From assembly GCF_029893585.1 (NCBI RefSeq), contig NZ_JARXYX010000006.1, positions 124,001 to 188,000 of the forward strand: DNA of 64,000 nucleotides, in the 5' to 3' direction. This DNA comes from Streptomyces sp. LBL. Its GTDB lineage: Bacteria; Actinomycetota; Actinomycetes; Streptomycetales; Streptomycetaceae. How positions within the stretch are numbered: position 1 is the stretch's first letter; each line of letters opens with the position of its first letter. Positions 33,359 through 42,832 of this stretch are shown here, piece by piece. Position numbers and translations under genes: made by a program. The notes below the pieces were generated by a model, which was not told the origin of the DNA, searched no databases, and saw nothing but the letters and a program-made list of their open reading frames with translations.

Positions 33359-35184
33359 CGGTGACCGTCCTCGCTGTGCGTGGCCCATTCCAGGAGGCCG
33401 ATGAACGACCGGTTCAGCAGTGCCGAGTCCGCCGGTCTGAGCGGCCGCTGCGCCATCAACAGGGCCTGCCCGTACAGGGACTCCGTGGCGGTGCCGATCA
33501 GTTCCGGGTCGCCGAGTGAACTGATCCGCCGGATCAGCGGGTTGAGATGGTTGAGCACCAGCCGCGCGCGCGGGGCGCTGCCCCGCAGCGAGCCGAGGAT
33601 GCCCGCCCACAGGTCGTCGGCCTGCTCCTCGGCCTCCGCCCGGGCCTGTTCGTGCCGGGCCGCCCGGTCGTCCAGGTGCAGTGCCGGCACGGAGAGGGGA
33701 TGGAAGGCGCGCAGTACGACATCACAGCCCAGGGGGTCGAGTTTCGCCCGCGCGGTCGCCAGGAAGCCGGACAGCGCCAGTTCCTCGGCCGGGTCGACCG
33801 CGTCCAGGTGCGCCGTCACGGTGTCGGCGTCCAGCTCGGCGACCACCGTCCCCGGCCGCACCGAGGGCAGCGCCTCGATCAGTTCGCTGTCGTACGTGTA
33901 GCCGCCGTTGATCACTCCGACACCCTGTGCGGAGGCGATCGGCGCGACCTGCCGGAACTCCTCGACGGTCCGCGTGAAGTGCACCACCGGGTGCCGCTGC
34001 GCGAACTCCTCCAGGGACAGCTGTCCGTCGGTCGTCTCGAAGGGCAGCCACGGCAGCATCGTGCGCAGCATCTCCGTGTCGTGCCGCGCGAGGGACTTCA
34101 CCCCCAGGTGGTGCACCGACAGGAACGCCGCCAGCCGTTCCGGATCACCGGCCGCCAGGCCCGTCAGCCAGGACCGGATCCGTTCGCCCAGCGCCTCCCG
34201 AACGGCCGCCAGCGTCTCGTCCTCGTAGAGCGACTCGCGCGAGGCCGTGGGCCGCAGGCTGTCGGTGTCCAGGACGCAGCGCACGAAGAACGCCCAGTCG
34301 GGCAGCAGCTGTTCGCCCCGCTCGGTCAGCAGCATGCCCTTCAGGTGCACCCGGTGACCTGCCCGCTGGGCCGGGCTGACCGCCGACGGCAGGACGTACG
34401 CCACCCCACGGATCCCGGCGACCGGCACGGCCAGGTCGATCGCGTCCAGCGGGGTGAAACCGAACAGGTCGTGACAGTGCCGGGCCAGCGCCACCCGGCG
34501 TCCCGCGGGACTCGGATACGCCCGGTCCCAGGGCGCGGGCAGATCGGTGACCGCCTCCTCGCCCACCCGCACGTCGTACGGCAGCAGCGACCCGAACTCC
34601 CGCGCCAGCGCCAGGACACGTTCCCCCGTGAGCCACTCGCCGGCCCCGGCCCGGGCCGTCAGATGCACGGTCGTGCCCGGTTCGGGGCGGGCCTCGGCCG
34701 GCAACGTCCGCACGGTGTACGAACCGTCGTCGCTCGCCGTCCACTCCACGGGCGCCGCATCCGGCGCACGGGCGCTGCGGCTGACCACCCGGATCCGCTC
34801 GGCGACCACGAAACAGGCGAGCAGCCCGATGCCGAACTGCCCGAGGAAGTCCGAGCGGGCCTCCTGGAGCGCGTCGGCCCGCTTGGAGCTGCGCCCGATG
34901 GTCGCCAGCAGGGTGTGCACGTCCGACTCGGTGAGCCCGACGCCCGTGTCCTCGACACGCAGGGACCCGCCCTCGGCGTACAGCCGCACCCGGGCAGGGG
35001 CGTCCGGCTCCTCCGCCCGCCGGGCGGTGATCGCGTCCACCGCGTTCTGCAGGAGCTCGCGCAGATAGACCTTGGGGCTGGAGTAGAGGTGATGGGAGAG
35101 CAGGTCCACCAGGCCGCGGAGGTCGACCTGGAACGTATGGGGTGCCTGGGATGCCTGGGATGCCTGTGCGGTCTGGGAGTCCAT
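33355..35184 (-). CDS. Hsp90/HtpG-like GHKL ATPase
   Basis: 609 residues, close to HtpG length. The N-terminal GHKL pocket is intact: YLRELLQNAVDAI (Glu43, Asn47, Asp50), VEDTGVGL (Asp79) and FLGQFGIGLLACF (115-120). The middle domain contains RVHLKGMLLTERGEQLLPDW and TASRESLYEDETLAAVREAL, the counterpart of the HtpG SRE segment. The C-terminal part (from about 440) is weakly conserved and has no MEEVD end. I chose the ATG at 35184 (MDSQTAQASQ); a GTG lies at 35190. It is divergent from recG and followed by the coupled TPR gene. It may be the sole HtpG or a dedicated paralogue. Confidence 0.9.
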   Translation of the reverse strand: MDSQTAQASQASQAPHTFQVDLRGLVDLLSHHLYSSPKVYLRELLQNAVDAITARRAEEPDAPARVRLYAEGGSLRVEDTGVGLTESDVHTLLATIGRSSKRADALQEARSDFLGQFGIGLLACFVVAERIRVVSRSARAPDAAPVEWTASDDGSYTVRTLPAEARPEPGTTVHLTARAGAGEWLTGERVLALAREFGSLLPYDVRVGEEAVTDLPAPWDRAYPSPAGRRVALARHCHDLFGFTPLDAIDLAVPVAGIRGVAYVLPSAVSPAQRAGHRVHLKGMLLTERGEQLLPDWAFFVRCVLDTDSLRPTASRESLYEDETLAAVREALGERIRSWLTGLAAGDPERLAAFLSVHHLGVKSLARHDTEMLRTMLPWLPFETTDGQLSLEEFAQRHPVVHFTRTVEEFRQVAPIASAQGVGVINGGYTYDSELIEALPSVRPGTVVAELDADTVTAHLDAVDPAEELALSGFLATARAKLDPLGCDVVLRAFHPLSVPALHLDDRAARHEQARAEAEEQADDLWAGILGSLRGSAPRARLVLNHLNPLIRRISSLGDPELIGTATESLYGQALLMAQRPLRPADSALLNRSFIGLLEWATHSEDGHR

Positions 35185-35354
35185 CGTCACAGCGCCGGTG
35201 AGGGGACGGGCGACGGCGCGGGGTCGGGCGGTCCCGGTGGGGCGGTGACCGCGGGATGGCTGGTGCCGGGAGCGCGTCATCCTACGGCTCCAACCAGCCG
35301 TCTGACCAGGGGTTTCCCACGACCTGTACGGCATTGTCAGTGGTGTGGTGTGCA

Positions 35355-37568
35355 ATGGATCTCGTGCGCGCACTGGAAGAACCACTGAAGCAACCACTGA
35401 AGTCAGTGCTCGGCCCCGCCACCGCGAAGGTGATGGCCGAGCATCTCGGCCTGCACACCGTCGGAGACCTCCTGCACCACTATCCCCGCAGGTACGAGGA
35501 GCGCGGCCAGCTCACCCACCTCGCCGACCTCCCCATGGACGAGCACGTCACCGTGGTCGCCCAGGTCGCCGACGCCCGCCTGCACAGCTTCGCCTCCTCC
35601 AAGGCCCCCCGGGGCAAGGGGCAGCGCCTGGAAGTCACGATCACGGACGGCAGCGGCCGCCTCCAACTCGTCTTCTTCGGCAGCGGCGTTCACAAGCCGC
35701 ACAAGGAACTCCTCCCGGGTACCCGCGCGATGTTCGCGGGCAAAGTCTCCCTCTTCAACCGCCGCCTCCAACTCGCCCACCCGGCGTACGAGTTGCTCAA
35801 AGGTGACGCCGAGGAGACGGTGGAGACCTGGGCCGGCGCCCTCATCCCGATCTACCCCGCCACCGCCAAACTGGAGTCCTGGAAGATCGGCAAGGCGGTC
35901 CAGACGGTGCTGCCCAACGCCCAGGAAGCCGTCGACCCCCTCCCGGGTTCCCTTCGTGACGGCCGCGGCCTGGTCCCCCTCCCAGAGGCCCTCCTGAAGA
36001 TCCACCGCCCGCACACCAAGGCGGACATCGACGACGCCCGCTCCCGCCTGAAGTGGGACGAGGCCTTCGTCCTCCAGGTCGCGCTCGCCCGCCGCCGCCA
36101 CGCCGACGCCCAGCTCCCGGCGGTCCCCCGCGCAGCCAAGCCGGACGGTCTCCTGACGGCCTTCGACGACCGCCTCCCCTTCACCCTCACCGACGGCCAG
36201 CAGAAGGTCACCCGGGAGATCTTCGACGACCTGGCGACGGACCATCCGATGCACCGGTTGCTCCAGGGCGAAGTGGGCTCAGGAAAGACGCTGGTGGCCC
36301 TCCGCGCCATGCTCACCGTGGTCGACGCCGGCGGGCAGGCCGCCATGCTCGCGCCCACCGAGGTGCTGGCCCAGCAGCATCACCGGTCGGTGGTCGAGAT
36401 GATGGGGAAGCTGGCCGAGGGCGGGATGCTGGGTGGGGCCGAGCAGGCCACCAAGGTGGTGCTGCTGACCGGGTCGATGGGGACGGCCGCGCGCCGTCAG
36501 GCGATGCTGGACCTCGCCACCGGGGAGGCCGGGATGGTGATCGGCACGCACGCGTTGATCGAGGACAAGGTGCAGTTCCACGATCTGGGGCTGGTCGTGG
36601 TGGACGAGCAGCACCGGTTCGGCGTCGAACAGCGGGACGCCCTGCGCGGCAAGGGCAAGCAGCCGCCGCACCTGCTCGTCATGACCGCCACGCCCATTCC
36701 GCGCACGGTCGCCATGACCGTCTTCGGCGATCTGGAGACCTCCGTCCTCGACCAGCTCCCGGCCGGTCGCTCCCCGATCGCCAGCCATGTCGTTCCGGCC
36801 GCCGACAAGCCCCACTTCCTGGCCAGGGCCTGGGAGCGGGTTCGTGAGGAGGTCGAGAACGGCCACCAGGCGTACGTCGTATGCCCTCGTATCGGGGACG
36901 AGGAGGACGACCCGAAGAAGAGCAGGAAGTCCGCCGAGGACGAAGCCGAGAAGCGTCCGCCGCTCGCTGTCGTCGAGGTGGCCGACCAGCTCGCCAAGGG
37001 GCCCCTCCAAGGCCTGAAGGTCGAGGTCCTGCACGGCCGTATGCACCCCGACGACAAGGACGCGGTCATGCGCCGCTTCGCCGCCGGCGAGACCGACGTC
37101 CTGGTCGCCACCACGGTCATCGAGGTCGGCGTCAACGTTCCCAACGCCACCGCGATGGTGATCATGGATGCCGACCGCTTCGGCGTCTCCCAGCTGCACC
37201 AGCTGCGCGGCCGGGTGGGCCGTGGCTCCGCCGCCGGCCTGTGCCTCCTGGTCACCGAGATGCCCGAGGCGAGCCCGGCCCGCCAGCGCCTGAACGCTGT
37301 GGCCGCCACCCTCGACGGCTTCGAACTCTCCCGTATCGACCTCGAACAGCGCCGCGAGGGCGATGTCCTCGGCCAGGCCCAGTCCGGCGCCCGCACGAGC
37401 CTGCGGATGCTCGCCGTCATCGAGGACGAGGAGATCATCGCGGAGGCGAGGGAGGAGGCGGCAGCCGTCGTGGCGGCCGATCCGGACCTGGAGCGGCTGC
37501 CGGGTCTGCGCACGGCCCTGGACGCGCTGCTGGACGAGGAGAGGGAGCAATACCTGGAAAAGGGGTGA
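35355..37568 (+). CDS. recG: ATP-dependent DNA helicase RecG
   Basis: 737 residues. An N-terminal wedge/OB domain (HYPRRYEERGQLTHLADLP, VTITDGSGRLQLVFFG) precedes the helicase core with Walker A QGEVGSGKTLVALRAM, motif II VVDEQHRFGVEQR, MTATPIPRT, HGRMHPDDKDAVMRRF and GRVGRGSAAGLCLL. RecG reverses stalled forks and branches Holliday junctions. A charged insert in the second helicase lobe (DEEDDPKKSRKSAEDEAEKR) is typical of actinobacterial forms. The ATG at 35355 starts MDLVRALEEPLKQPL. rsmD follows after 80 bp, which contain a dispersed repeat. Confidence 0.97.
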   Translation: MDLVRALEEPLKQPLKSVLGPATAKVMAEHLGLHTVGDLLHHYPRRYEERGQLTHLADLPMDEHVTVVAQVADARLHSFASSKAPRGKGQRLEVTITDGSGRLQLVFFGSGVHKPHKELLPGTRAMFAGKVSLFNRRLQLAHPAYELLKGDAEETVETWAGALIPIYPATAKLESWKIGKAVQTVLPNAQEAVDPLPGSLRDGRGLVPLPEALLKIHRPHTKADIDDARSRLKWDEAFVLQVALARRRHADAQLPAVPRAAKPDGLLTAFDDRLPFTLTDGQQKVTREIFDDLATDHPMHRLLQGEVGSGKTLVALRAMLTVVDAGGQAAMLAPTEVLAQQHHRSVVEMMGKLAEGGMLGGAEQATKVVLLTGSMGTAARRQAMLDLATGEAGMVIGTHALIEDKVQFHDLGLVVVDEQHRFGVEQRDALRGKGKQPPHLLVMTATPIPRTVAMTVFGDLETSVLDQLPAGRSPIASHVVPAADKPHFLARAWERVREEVENGHQAYVVCPRIGDEEDDPKKSRKSAEDEAEKRPPLAVVEVADQLAKGPLQGLKVEVLHGRMHPDDKDAVMRRFAAGETDVLVATTVIEVGVNVPNATAMVIMDADRFGVSQLHQLRGRVGRGSAAGLCLLVTEMPEASPARQRLNAVAATLDGFELSRIDLEQRREGDVLGQAQSGARTSLRMLAVIEDEEIIAEAREEAAAVVAADPDLERLPGLRTALDALLDEEREQYLEKG

Positions 37569-37580
37569 AGCATGCCCACC

Positions 37581-37613
37581 CCAGGGGCGCGGGGAACCGC
37601 GCGACCAGCCACA
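37581..37613. repeat. Copy of a dispersed Streptomyces intergenic repeat
   Basis: CCAGGGGCGCGGGG followed by AACCGCGCGACCAGCCAC, in the 80-bp gap between recG and rsmD. It shares its core with 24582-24612. The motif is, to my recollection, one of the commonest short intergenic repeats in Streptomyces. Confidence 0.75.
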
Positions 37614-37648
37614 CTGAACCTACAGACGCCCACAACCGAGGACCACAG

Positions 37649-38236
37649 ATGACCCGCGTGATCGCCGGGGCAGCCGGCGGACGCCGCTTGGCCGTCCCGC
37701 AGGGAAACCGCACCCGCCCCACCTCCGACCGCGCACGCGAGGGCCTCTTCTCCACCTGGCAGTCCCTCCTGGGCGGCCCCCCGGACGGCGAGCGGGTCCT
37801 CGACCTGTACGCGGGCTCGGGCGCCGTCGGCCTGGAGGCCCTCTCCCGGGGCGCCGGTCACGCCCTGCTCGTGGAGGCCGACGCCAAGGCCGTCCGCACG
37901 ATCCACGAAAACGTGAAGAGCCTGGGTCTGCCCGGCGCCGAGGTCAGGGCGGGCAAGGCCGAGCAGGTCATCCGGACCGGGACGCCGGCCCAGCCGTACG
38001 ACCTGGTCTTCCTGGACCCCCCGTACGCCGTGACGGACGACGATCTTCGGGAGATTCTGCTCACACTCCGTACGGAAGGGTGGCTCGTGGCCCACGCTCT
38101 CGTCACCGTGGAGCGCAGCACCAGAGGCGGCACCTTCCACTGGCCGGACGGCTTCGAAGCGATCCGGGCCCGTCGCTACGGCGAGGGAACGTTTTGGTAC
38201 GGTCGCGCCGCCTCTACGTGCGAAGACGCACCATGA
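37649..38236 (+). CDS. rsmD: 16S rRNA (guanine966-N2)-methyltransferase
   Basis: 195 residues: TRVIAGAAGGRRLAVPQG at the start, TRPTSDRAREGLFS, the SAM-binding VLDLYAGSGAVGLEALSRGA and the catalytic FLDPPYAV (DPPY). It methylates G966 of 16S rRNA. I chose the ATG at 37649. The stop lies in an ATGA with an in-frame candidate start of coaD, so the two are in one operon, as in many actinobacteria. Confidence 0.95.
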   Translation: MTRVIAGAAGGRRLAVPQGNRTRPTSDRAREGLFSTWQSLLGGPPDGERVLDLYAGSGAVGLEALSRGAGHALLVEADAKAVRTIHENVKSLGLPGAEVRAGKAEQVIRTGTPAQPYDLVFLDPPYAVTDDDLREILLTLRTEGWLVAHALVTVERSTRGGTFHWPDGFEAIRARRYGEGTFWYGRAASTCEDAP

Positions 38237-38262
38237 CCGGACCGGAGAGCGAGGGATCTCAA

Positions 38263-38742
38263 GTGCGCCGCGCCGTCTGTCCCGGGTCGTTCGACCCGAT
38301 CACCAACGGACACCTCGACATCATTTCCCGCGCCTCTCGTCTCTACGACGAGGTCTATGTCGCGGTCATGATCAACAAGTCCAAGAGGGGCCTGTTCGAG
38401 ATCGACGAGCGGATCGACCTGATCCGCGAGGTCACCGCCGAGTACGGCAACGTGATCGTCGAGGCCTTCCACGGCCTCCTCGTCGACTACTGCAAGGAAC
38501 GCGACATCCCGGCCATCGTCAAGGGTCTGCGCGCGGTCAGCGACTTCGACTACGAGCTGCAGATGGCCCAGATGAACAACGGCCTGTCGGGTGTGGAGAC
38601 GCTCTTCGTGCCGACCAACCCGACGTACAGCTTCCTCTCCTCCTCACTCGTCAAGGAGGTCGCGACCTGGGGCGGAGACGTCTCCCACCTGGTGCCGCCC
38701 ACGGTCCTCGAGGCCCTCAACGAGCGCCTGCGCAAGGACTGA
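38263..38742 (+). CDS. coaD: Phosphopantetheine adenylyltransferase
   Basis: 159 residues, standard length. The nucleotidyltransferase motifs are CPGSFDPITNGHLDIISRAS (GHxD region), VKGLRAVSDFDYELQMAQMN and SFLSSSLVKEVATWGGDVS (the ISSTxxR equivalent). It adenylates 4'-phosphopantetheine in CoA synthesis. The GTG at 38263, with GAGGG 8 nt upstream, gives the family's usual VRRAVCPGSFD start. The ATG at 38233 would add ten residues. Confidence 0.96.
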   Translation: MRRAVCPGSFDPITNGHLDIISRASRLYDEVYVAVMINKSKRGLFEIDERIDLIREVTAEYGNVIVEAFHGLLVDYCKERDIPAIVKGLRAVSDFDYELQMAQMNNGLSGVETLFVPTNPTYSFLSSSLVKEVATWGGDVSHLVPPTVLEALNERLRKD

Positions 38743-38799
38743 TGGGGCTAAAGTCGTCCCGTCCGTCTCCAACCCGGCTGTAGAGAGTGGCGAGCACAG

Positions 38800-39945
38800 G
38801 TGGACGTGCAGAAGAAGCTCGACGAGATCGTCTCCACGGTCTCCGGTGCCCGGTCGATGCCCATGTCGGCCTCGTGCGTGGTCAACCGCGCCGACCTGCT
38901 CGCGCTGCTCGAAGAGGTGCGTGCGGCCCTGCCCGGCTCCCTGGCGCAGGCCCAGGAGCTGATCGGTGACCGTGAGCAGATGGTCGAGCATGCCCGCCAG
39001 GAGGCCGAGCGGATCATCGGCCAGGCGCACGCCGAGCGCGGCTCCCTGATCTCCGACACCGAGGTCGCCCGCCGCTCCCAGGCCGAGGCCGACCGCATCC
39101 TCGCCGAGGCCCGCCAGGAGGCCGAGGAGATCCGCGCGGAGGCCGACGACTACGTCGACTCCAAGCTCGCCAACTTCGAGGTCGTCCTCACCAAGACCCT
39201 CGGCTCGGTCGGCCGCGGCCGCGAGAAGCTCCTCGGCACCGGTCCGGGCGTCGACGAGCAGGGCTACGAGGACGAGGACGCCCCCGAGCGCAGTCACGAC
39301 CCGGAGACCCTGCGCCGCACCGCCGACGAGTACGTCGACGTCAAGCTCGGCGCCTTCGAGGCGGTCCTCGCCAAGACCCTGGAGGCCGTGGGCCGCGGCC
39401 GTCAGAAGCTGCACGGCCGGATCGCCAGCGACGACCTCGGCGCCCTCGCCGCCGACCATTCCACCGTCCAGCACTCCAGCGACGCCGACTACCTCGCCGA
39501 CCTGGTCGCCCTCGCCGAGCGGGACGCCCCGGCGGCCCCGGCCGAACAGCCCGTACCGCAGCAGTACGACCAGCAGGACATGCAGCCGGCGTACGGCTAC
39601 CAGCAGCAGCCCGACCCCTACGGCGGCTACCAGCAGCAGTACGGCGCCCAGCAGGACCAGTACGGCTACCAGCAGGCCGACCCGTATTCCCCCACCCCCG
39701 GCTACGCTCCGGCGGGAGGTGCCCCCTTCCAGGGCTACGACGGCGGGCAGCCCGACTACGACCCGGGTCAAGGCCGGCAGCACCAGGGCCAGCAGCACCC
39801 GGACCAGCACGACCACCAGGGGAACAACCACCAGGGGTACGCCCCGCAGCAGCCGCAAGCCCTCGACGAGACCAGCCTGTTCGACACCGCCATGATCAGC
39901 GCGGAGCAGATGCGGGCGTACGAGCAGGGGCGCGGCAACGGCTGA
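38800..39945 (+). CDS. DivIVA/ATP-synthase-B-like coiled-coil protein
   Basis: 381 residues. The first 220 are charged coiled coil (QEAERIIGQAHAERGSL, EADRILAEARQEAEEIRAEA) and contain two copies of a YVDxKLxxFExVLxKTLxxVGRGR unit (about 123-146 and 176-199), an internal duplication. The last 150 residues are Gln/Tyr/Pro/Gly-rich and probably disordered. There is no membrane segment. It has been annotated in Streptomyces as a cell-division-initiation (DivIVA-like) protein, but its role is unproven. The GTG at 38800 follows AGAGTGGCGAGCACAG. It is conserved between coaD and the DUF177-rpmF pair. Confidence 0.85.
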   Translation: MDVQKKLDEIVSTVSGARSMPMSASCVVNRADLLALLEEVRAALPGSLAQAQELIGDREQMVEHARQEAERIIGQAHAERGSLISDTEVARRSQAEADRILAEARQEAEEIRAEADDYVDSKLANFEVVLTKTLGSVGRGREKLLGTGPGVDEQGYEDEDAPERSHDPETLRRTADEYVDVKLGAFEAVLAKTLEAVGRGRQKLHGRIASDDLGALAADHSTVQHSSDADYLADLVALAERDAPAAPAEQPVPQQYDQQDMQPAYGYQQQPDPYGGYQQQYGAQQDQYGYQQADPYSPTPGYAPAGGAPFQGYDGGQPDYDPGQGRQHQGQQHPDQHDHQGNNHQGYAPQQPQALDETSLFDTAMISAEQMRAYEQGRGNG

Positions 39946-40096
39946 CAGCCGGGTCCCGGTCGGGGGCGGCCACCGGATTGGGCCGTGAGCGAAAGGTCCA
40001 GTATCCTGGCTCTTCGGTCGCGTGTACGTCCGCGATCAACGCTGCCCGGGAACACCGAAGGGCAGCGTCACCGAGCTCATCAGATCGAAAGCAGGG

Positions 40097-40759
40097 ATGG
40101 CCCTGAACGCCCGCCTCGACCACCGCAACCCCCTCGTGTTCGACACACACGAGCTGGGTCGGCGGCCTGGTGCGCTGCAGCGCCTGACCCGCACGATCGA
40201 TGCCCCCAAGGATCTCGGGATCCTGGGGGTCGTCGGAGTGCCGGAAGGCGCCCCGCTGAAGCTCACGCTCAGGCTCGAGTCGGTCATGGAAGGGGTGCTT
40301 GTCACAGGCACCGCCCGTGCAACGGCCGAGGGGGAGTGCGTAAGGTGTCTGGAGCCGCTTGAGCTGCAGCTCGAAGCGGACTTCCAGGAGATGTTCTCGT
40401 ACCCTGACGCCGACGACCGGGGCCGCGTAAAAGCGGAGCCGGCCGACGACGCCGAGGGATCCGCAGAAGACGAGGACAGGCTCTTCATCGAGGACGGTCT
40501 GTTCGACCTCGAACCCGTGCTGCGTGATGCGGTGGTGCTCGCACTGCCGATGCAGCCGGTGTGCCAGGAAGACTGCCCAGGTCTGTGCGCCCAGTGCGGC
40601 GCGCGCCTTGCAGACGACCCGGACCACCACCATGACGCCGTCGACATTCGTTGGGCGGCACTGCAGGGACTCGCCGGTTCACTCGGAGACGGCGAGAAGG
40701 ACGACATGAGCGGCGACGCGCTTCCATCAGCACGCGTCGACGAGAAGCAGGAGAAGTAG
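40097..40759 (+). CDS. DUF177 (YceD-like) family protein
   Basis: 220 residues. The conserved DUF177 part includes [37 protein letters not shown] and [17 protein letters not shown]. The cysteines in CVRC, CQEDC and CAQC suggest a zinc site. In bacteria and plastids this family is linked to 23S rRNA/50S assembly and almost always precedes rpmF, as here (stop 2 nt before the rpmF GTG). I chose the ATG at 40097 ([13 protein letters not shown]) over an upstream start that reads into non-coding sequence. Confidence 0.9.
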   Translation: MALNARLDHRNPLVFDTHELGRRPGALQRLTRTIDAPKDLGILGVVGVPEGAPLKLTLRLESVMEGVLVTGTARATAEGECVRCLEPLELQLEADFQEMFSYPDADDRGRVKAEPADDAEGSAEDEDRLFIEDGLFDLEPVLRDAVVLALPMQPVCQEDCPGLCAQCGARLADDPDHHHDAVDIRWAALQGLAGSLGDGEKDDMSGDALPSARVDEKQEK

Positions 40760-40761
40760 CC

Positions 40762-40935
40762 GTGGCTGTTCCGAAGCGGAAGATGTCGCGCAGCAACACG
40801 CGCCACCGCCGGTCGCAGTGGAAGGCTGCGGTCCCCACCCTGGTTGCGTGTGAGCGCTGCCACGAGCCCAAGCAGCAGCACATCGCGTGCCCCTCTTGCG
40901 GCACTTACAACAAGCGCCAGGTCCTCGAGGTCTGA
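40762..40935 (+). CDS. rpmF: 50S ribosomal protein L32
   Basis: 57 residues: [20 protein letters not shown] at the start (GTG at 40762), then [35 protein letters not shown] and CPSC form a zinc ribbon, so it is the C+ form. It follows the DUF177 gene almost without a gap and is followed by rnc after 19 bp. DUF177-rpmF-rnc is a classic actinobacterial operon. Confidence 0.98.
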   Translation: MAVPKRKMSRSNTRHRRSQWKAAVPTLVACERCHEPKQQHIACPSCGTYNKRQVLEV

Positions 40936-40954
40936 GCGGCTGGTGAGAGGCACT

Positions 40955-41770
40955 GTGTCCACGCCAAAGAAGAACGGTGTCCGCGCTGGCGCGGGCGACC
41001 CGGCGGACAACACGGCCTCGTCCCACACGCTGTTGGAAGGGCGGCTCGGGTACACACTCGAGTCCGCCCTTCTGGTGCGTGCGCTGACCCACCGTTCCTA
41101 CGCGTACGAGAACGGCGGTCTGCCGACCAACGAGCGTCTGGAGTTCCTCGGGGACTCCGTCCTCGGCCTCGTGGTCACGGACACGCTGTACCGCATCCAC
41201 CCCGACCTGCCCGAAGGCCAGCTGGCCAAGTTGCGGGCCGCGGTGGTCAACTCGCGTGCGTTGGCGGAGGTCGGCCGCGGGCTCGACCTCGGCTCCTTCA
41301 TCCGGCTGGGCCGCGGTGAAGAGGGAACGGGCGGCCGGGACAAGGCATCCATCCTCGCCGACACCTTGGAAGCGGTGATCGGCGCGGTCTATCTCGACCA
41401 AGGGCTGGACTCGGCGGCGGAGCTGGTGCACCGCCTGTTCGACCCGTTGATCGAGAAGTCCTCGAATCTCGGAGCCGGCCTGGACTGGAAGACCAGTCTC
41501 CAGGAGCTCACCGCGACCGAAGGCCTCGGTGTCCCCGAGTACCTGGTCACGGAGACCGGCCCCGATCACGAGAAAACCTTCACTGCTGCCGCCCGCGTCG
41601 GAGGCGTCTCGTACGGCACCGGCACCGGCCGCAGCAAGAAGGAGGCGGAGCAGCAGGCCGCGGAATCCGCGTGGCGGTCCATCCGGGCCGCAGCGGACGA
41701 GCGCGCCGAGACGGTGGTCGAGAAGGCCCCCGTGGAGGACGACGAAGGTCCGTCGTCCGTCTCCGCCTGA
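40955..41770 (+). CDS. rnc: Ribonuclease III (AbsB)
   Basis: 271 residues. The catalytic signature [20 protein letters not shown] lies near 56, the second acidic site is [20 protein letters not shown], and the C-terminal double-stranded RNA-binding domain starts near 185 ([36 protein letters not shown]). In S. coelicolor the orthologue, AbsB, is needed for antibiotic production through processing of many mRNAs. I chose the GTG at 40955, preceded by GAGAGG; the GTG at 40943 is possible. A hairpin follows the stop. Confidence 0.96.
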   Translation: MSTPKKNGVRAGAGDPADNTASSHTLLEGRLGYTLESALLVRALTHRSYAYENGGLPTNERLEFLGDSVLGLVVTDTLYRIHPDLPEGQLAKLRAAVVNSRALAEVGRGLDLGSFIRLGRGEEGTGGRDKASILADTLEAVIGAVYLDQGLDSAAELVHRLFDPLIEKSSNLGAGLDWKTSLQELTATEGLGVPEYLVTETGPDHEKTFTAAARVGGVSYGTGTGRSKKEAEQQAAESAWRSIRAAADERAETVVEKAPVEDDEGPSSVSA

Positions 41771-41785
41771 CCGAACGAGCACGAT

Positions 41786-41823
41786 CCGAGCGCCCGCCCC
41801 CTTGTGTGAGGGCGGGCGCTCGG
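41786..41823 (+). terminator. Hairpin between rnc and mutM
   Basis: A perfect 14-bp stem, CCGAGCGCCCGCCC with GGGCGGGCGCTCGG, around a 10-nt loop, 15 bp after rnc and 31 bp before mutM. It is either a terminator or an mRNA-stabilising hairpin within the operon. Confidence 0.8.
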
Positions 41824-41854
41824 CTCATACACCGGTTTGTCACGGGGGAGTCCC

Positions 41855-42730
41855 ATGCCCGAGTTGCCCGAGGTCGAGGTCGTCCGCCGCGGTCTGGAGC
41901 GGTGGGTCGCCCATCGGACGGTCGCCGAGGCCGAGGTGCTGCACCCGCGTGCGGTACGCCGCCACCTCGCCGGCCCCGACGACTTCGCCCACCGGCTGGG
42001 GGGCCACCGCATCGGCACGCCCAGTCGTCGTGGCAAGTACCTGTGGCTGCCCCTTGAGGACACGGGGCAGGCGATCCTGGCCCACCTGGGAATGAGCGGC
42101 CAGCTGCTGGTCCAGCCGCACGCGGCGCCCGACGAGAAGCACCTGAGGATCCGGGTGCGGTTCGCGGACGAGGTCGACACCGAACTCCGCTTCGTCGACC
42201 AACGCACCTTCGGCGGCCTGTCGTTGCACGACACGAGCCCCGACGGACTGCCCGACGTGATCGCGCACATCGCCCGCGACCCCCTCGACCCGCTCTTCGA
42301 CGACGAGGCCTTCCACCAGGCCCTGCGACGCAAGCGCAGCACCGTCAAACGGGCCCTGCTGGACCAGTCGTTGATCAGCGGCGTCGGCAACATCTATGCG
42401 GACGAGGCCCTTTGGCGCTCCCGCATCCACTACGAGCGTCCGACCGCGAACCTCACGCGCCCCCGCACCGCCGAACTCCTGGGCCACGTCCGGGACGTGA
42501 TGACCGAGGCCCTCGCGGTCGGCGGCACCAGCTTCGACAGCCTGTACGTCAACGTCAACGGCGAGTCGGGCTACTTCAGCAGAGATTTGAACGTATATGG
42601 GCGCTCTGGCCAGGCATGTAACCGGTGTGGAACGGGGATCAGGAGAGCCCCGTTCATGAACCGCTCCTCCTACTTCTGCCCGAAGTGCCAGCCCGTCACA
42701 AAGAGCAGCAGAGAGCGTTTTCCCAGGTGA
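41855..42730 (+). CDS. mutM: Formamidopyrimidine-DNA glycosylase
   Basis: 291 residues. The Pro-Glu catalytic start ([17 protein letters not shown]) is intact, as are [10 protein letters not shown] (active-site Lys), LGMSGQLLV, the helix-two-turn-helix [19 protein letters not shown] and the zinc finger [24 protein letters not shown]. It removes oxidised purines such as 8-oxoguanine and cleaves the abasic site. It is the last core gene before the variable region; sequence right after its stop shows no conserved gene. Confidence 0.97.
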   Translation: MPELPEVEVVRRGLERWVAHRTVAEAEVLHPRAVRRHLAGPDDFAHRLGGHRIGTPSRRGKYLWLPLEDTGQAILAHLGMSGQLLVQPHAAPDEKHLRIRVRFADEVDTELRFVDQRTFGGLSLHDTSPDGLPDVIAHIARDPLDPLFDDEAFHQALRRKRSTVKRALLDQSLISGVGNIYADEALWRSRIHYERPTANLTRPRTAELLGHVRDVMTEALAVGGTSFDSLYVNVNGESGYFSRDLNVYGRSGQACNRCGTGIRRAPFMNRSSYFCPKCQPVTKSSRERFPR

Positions 42731-42832
42731 GACGCGGTTCTACTTCGTTGGCAGCGTAGGTTCGACGTCGCCTGAGTTCAACTCCCATGAGGGAAGAGTG
42801 GACGATGCGGAGGTGGCCGGTGGCGATCGGTC

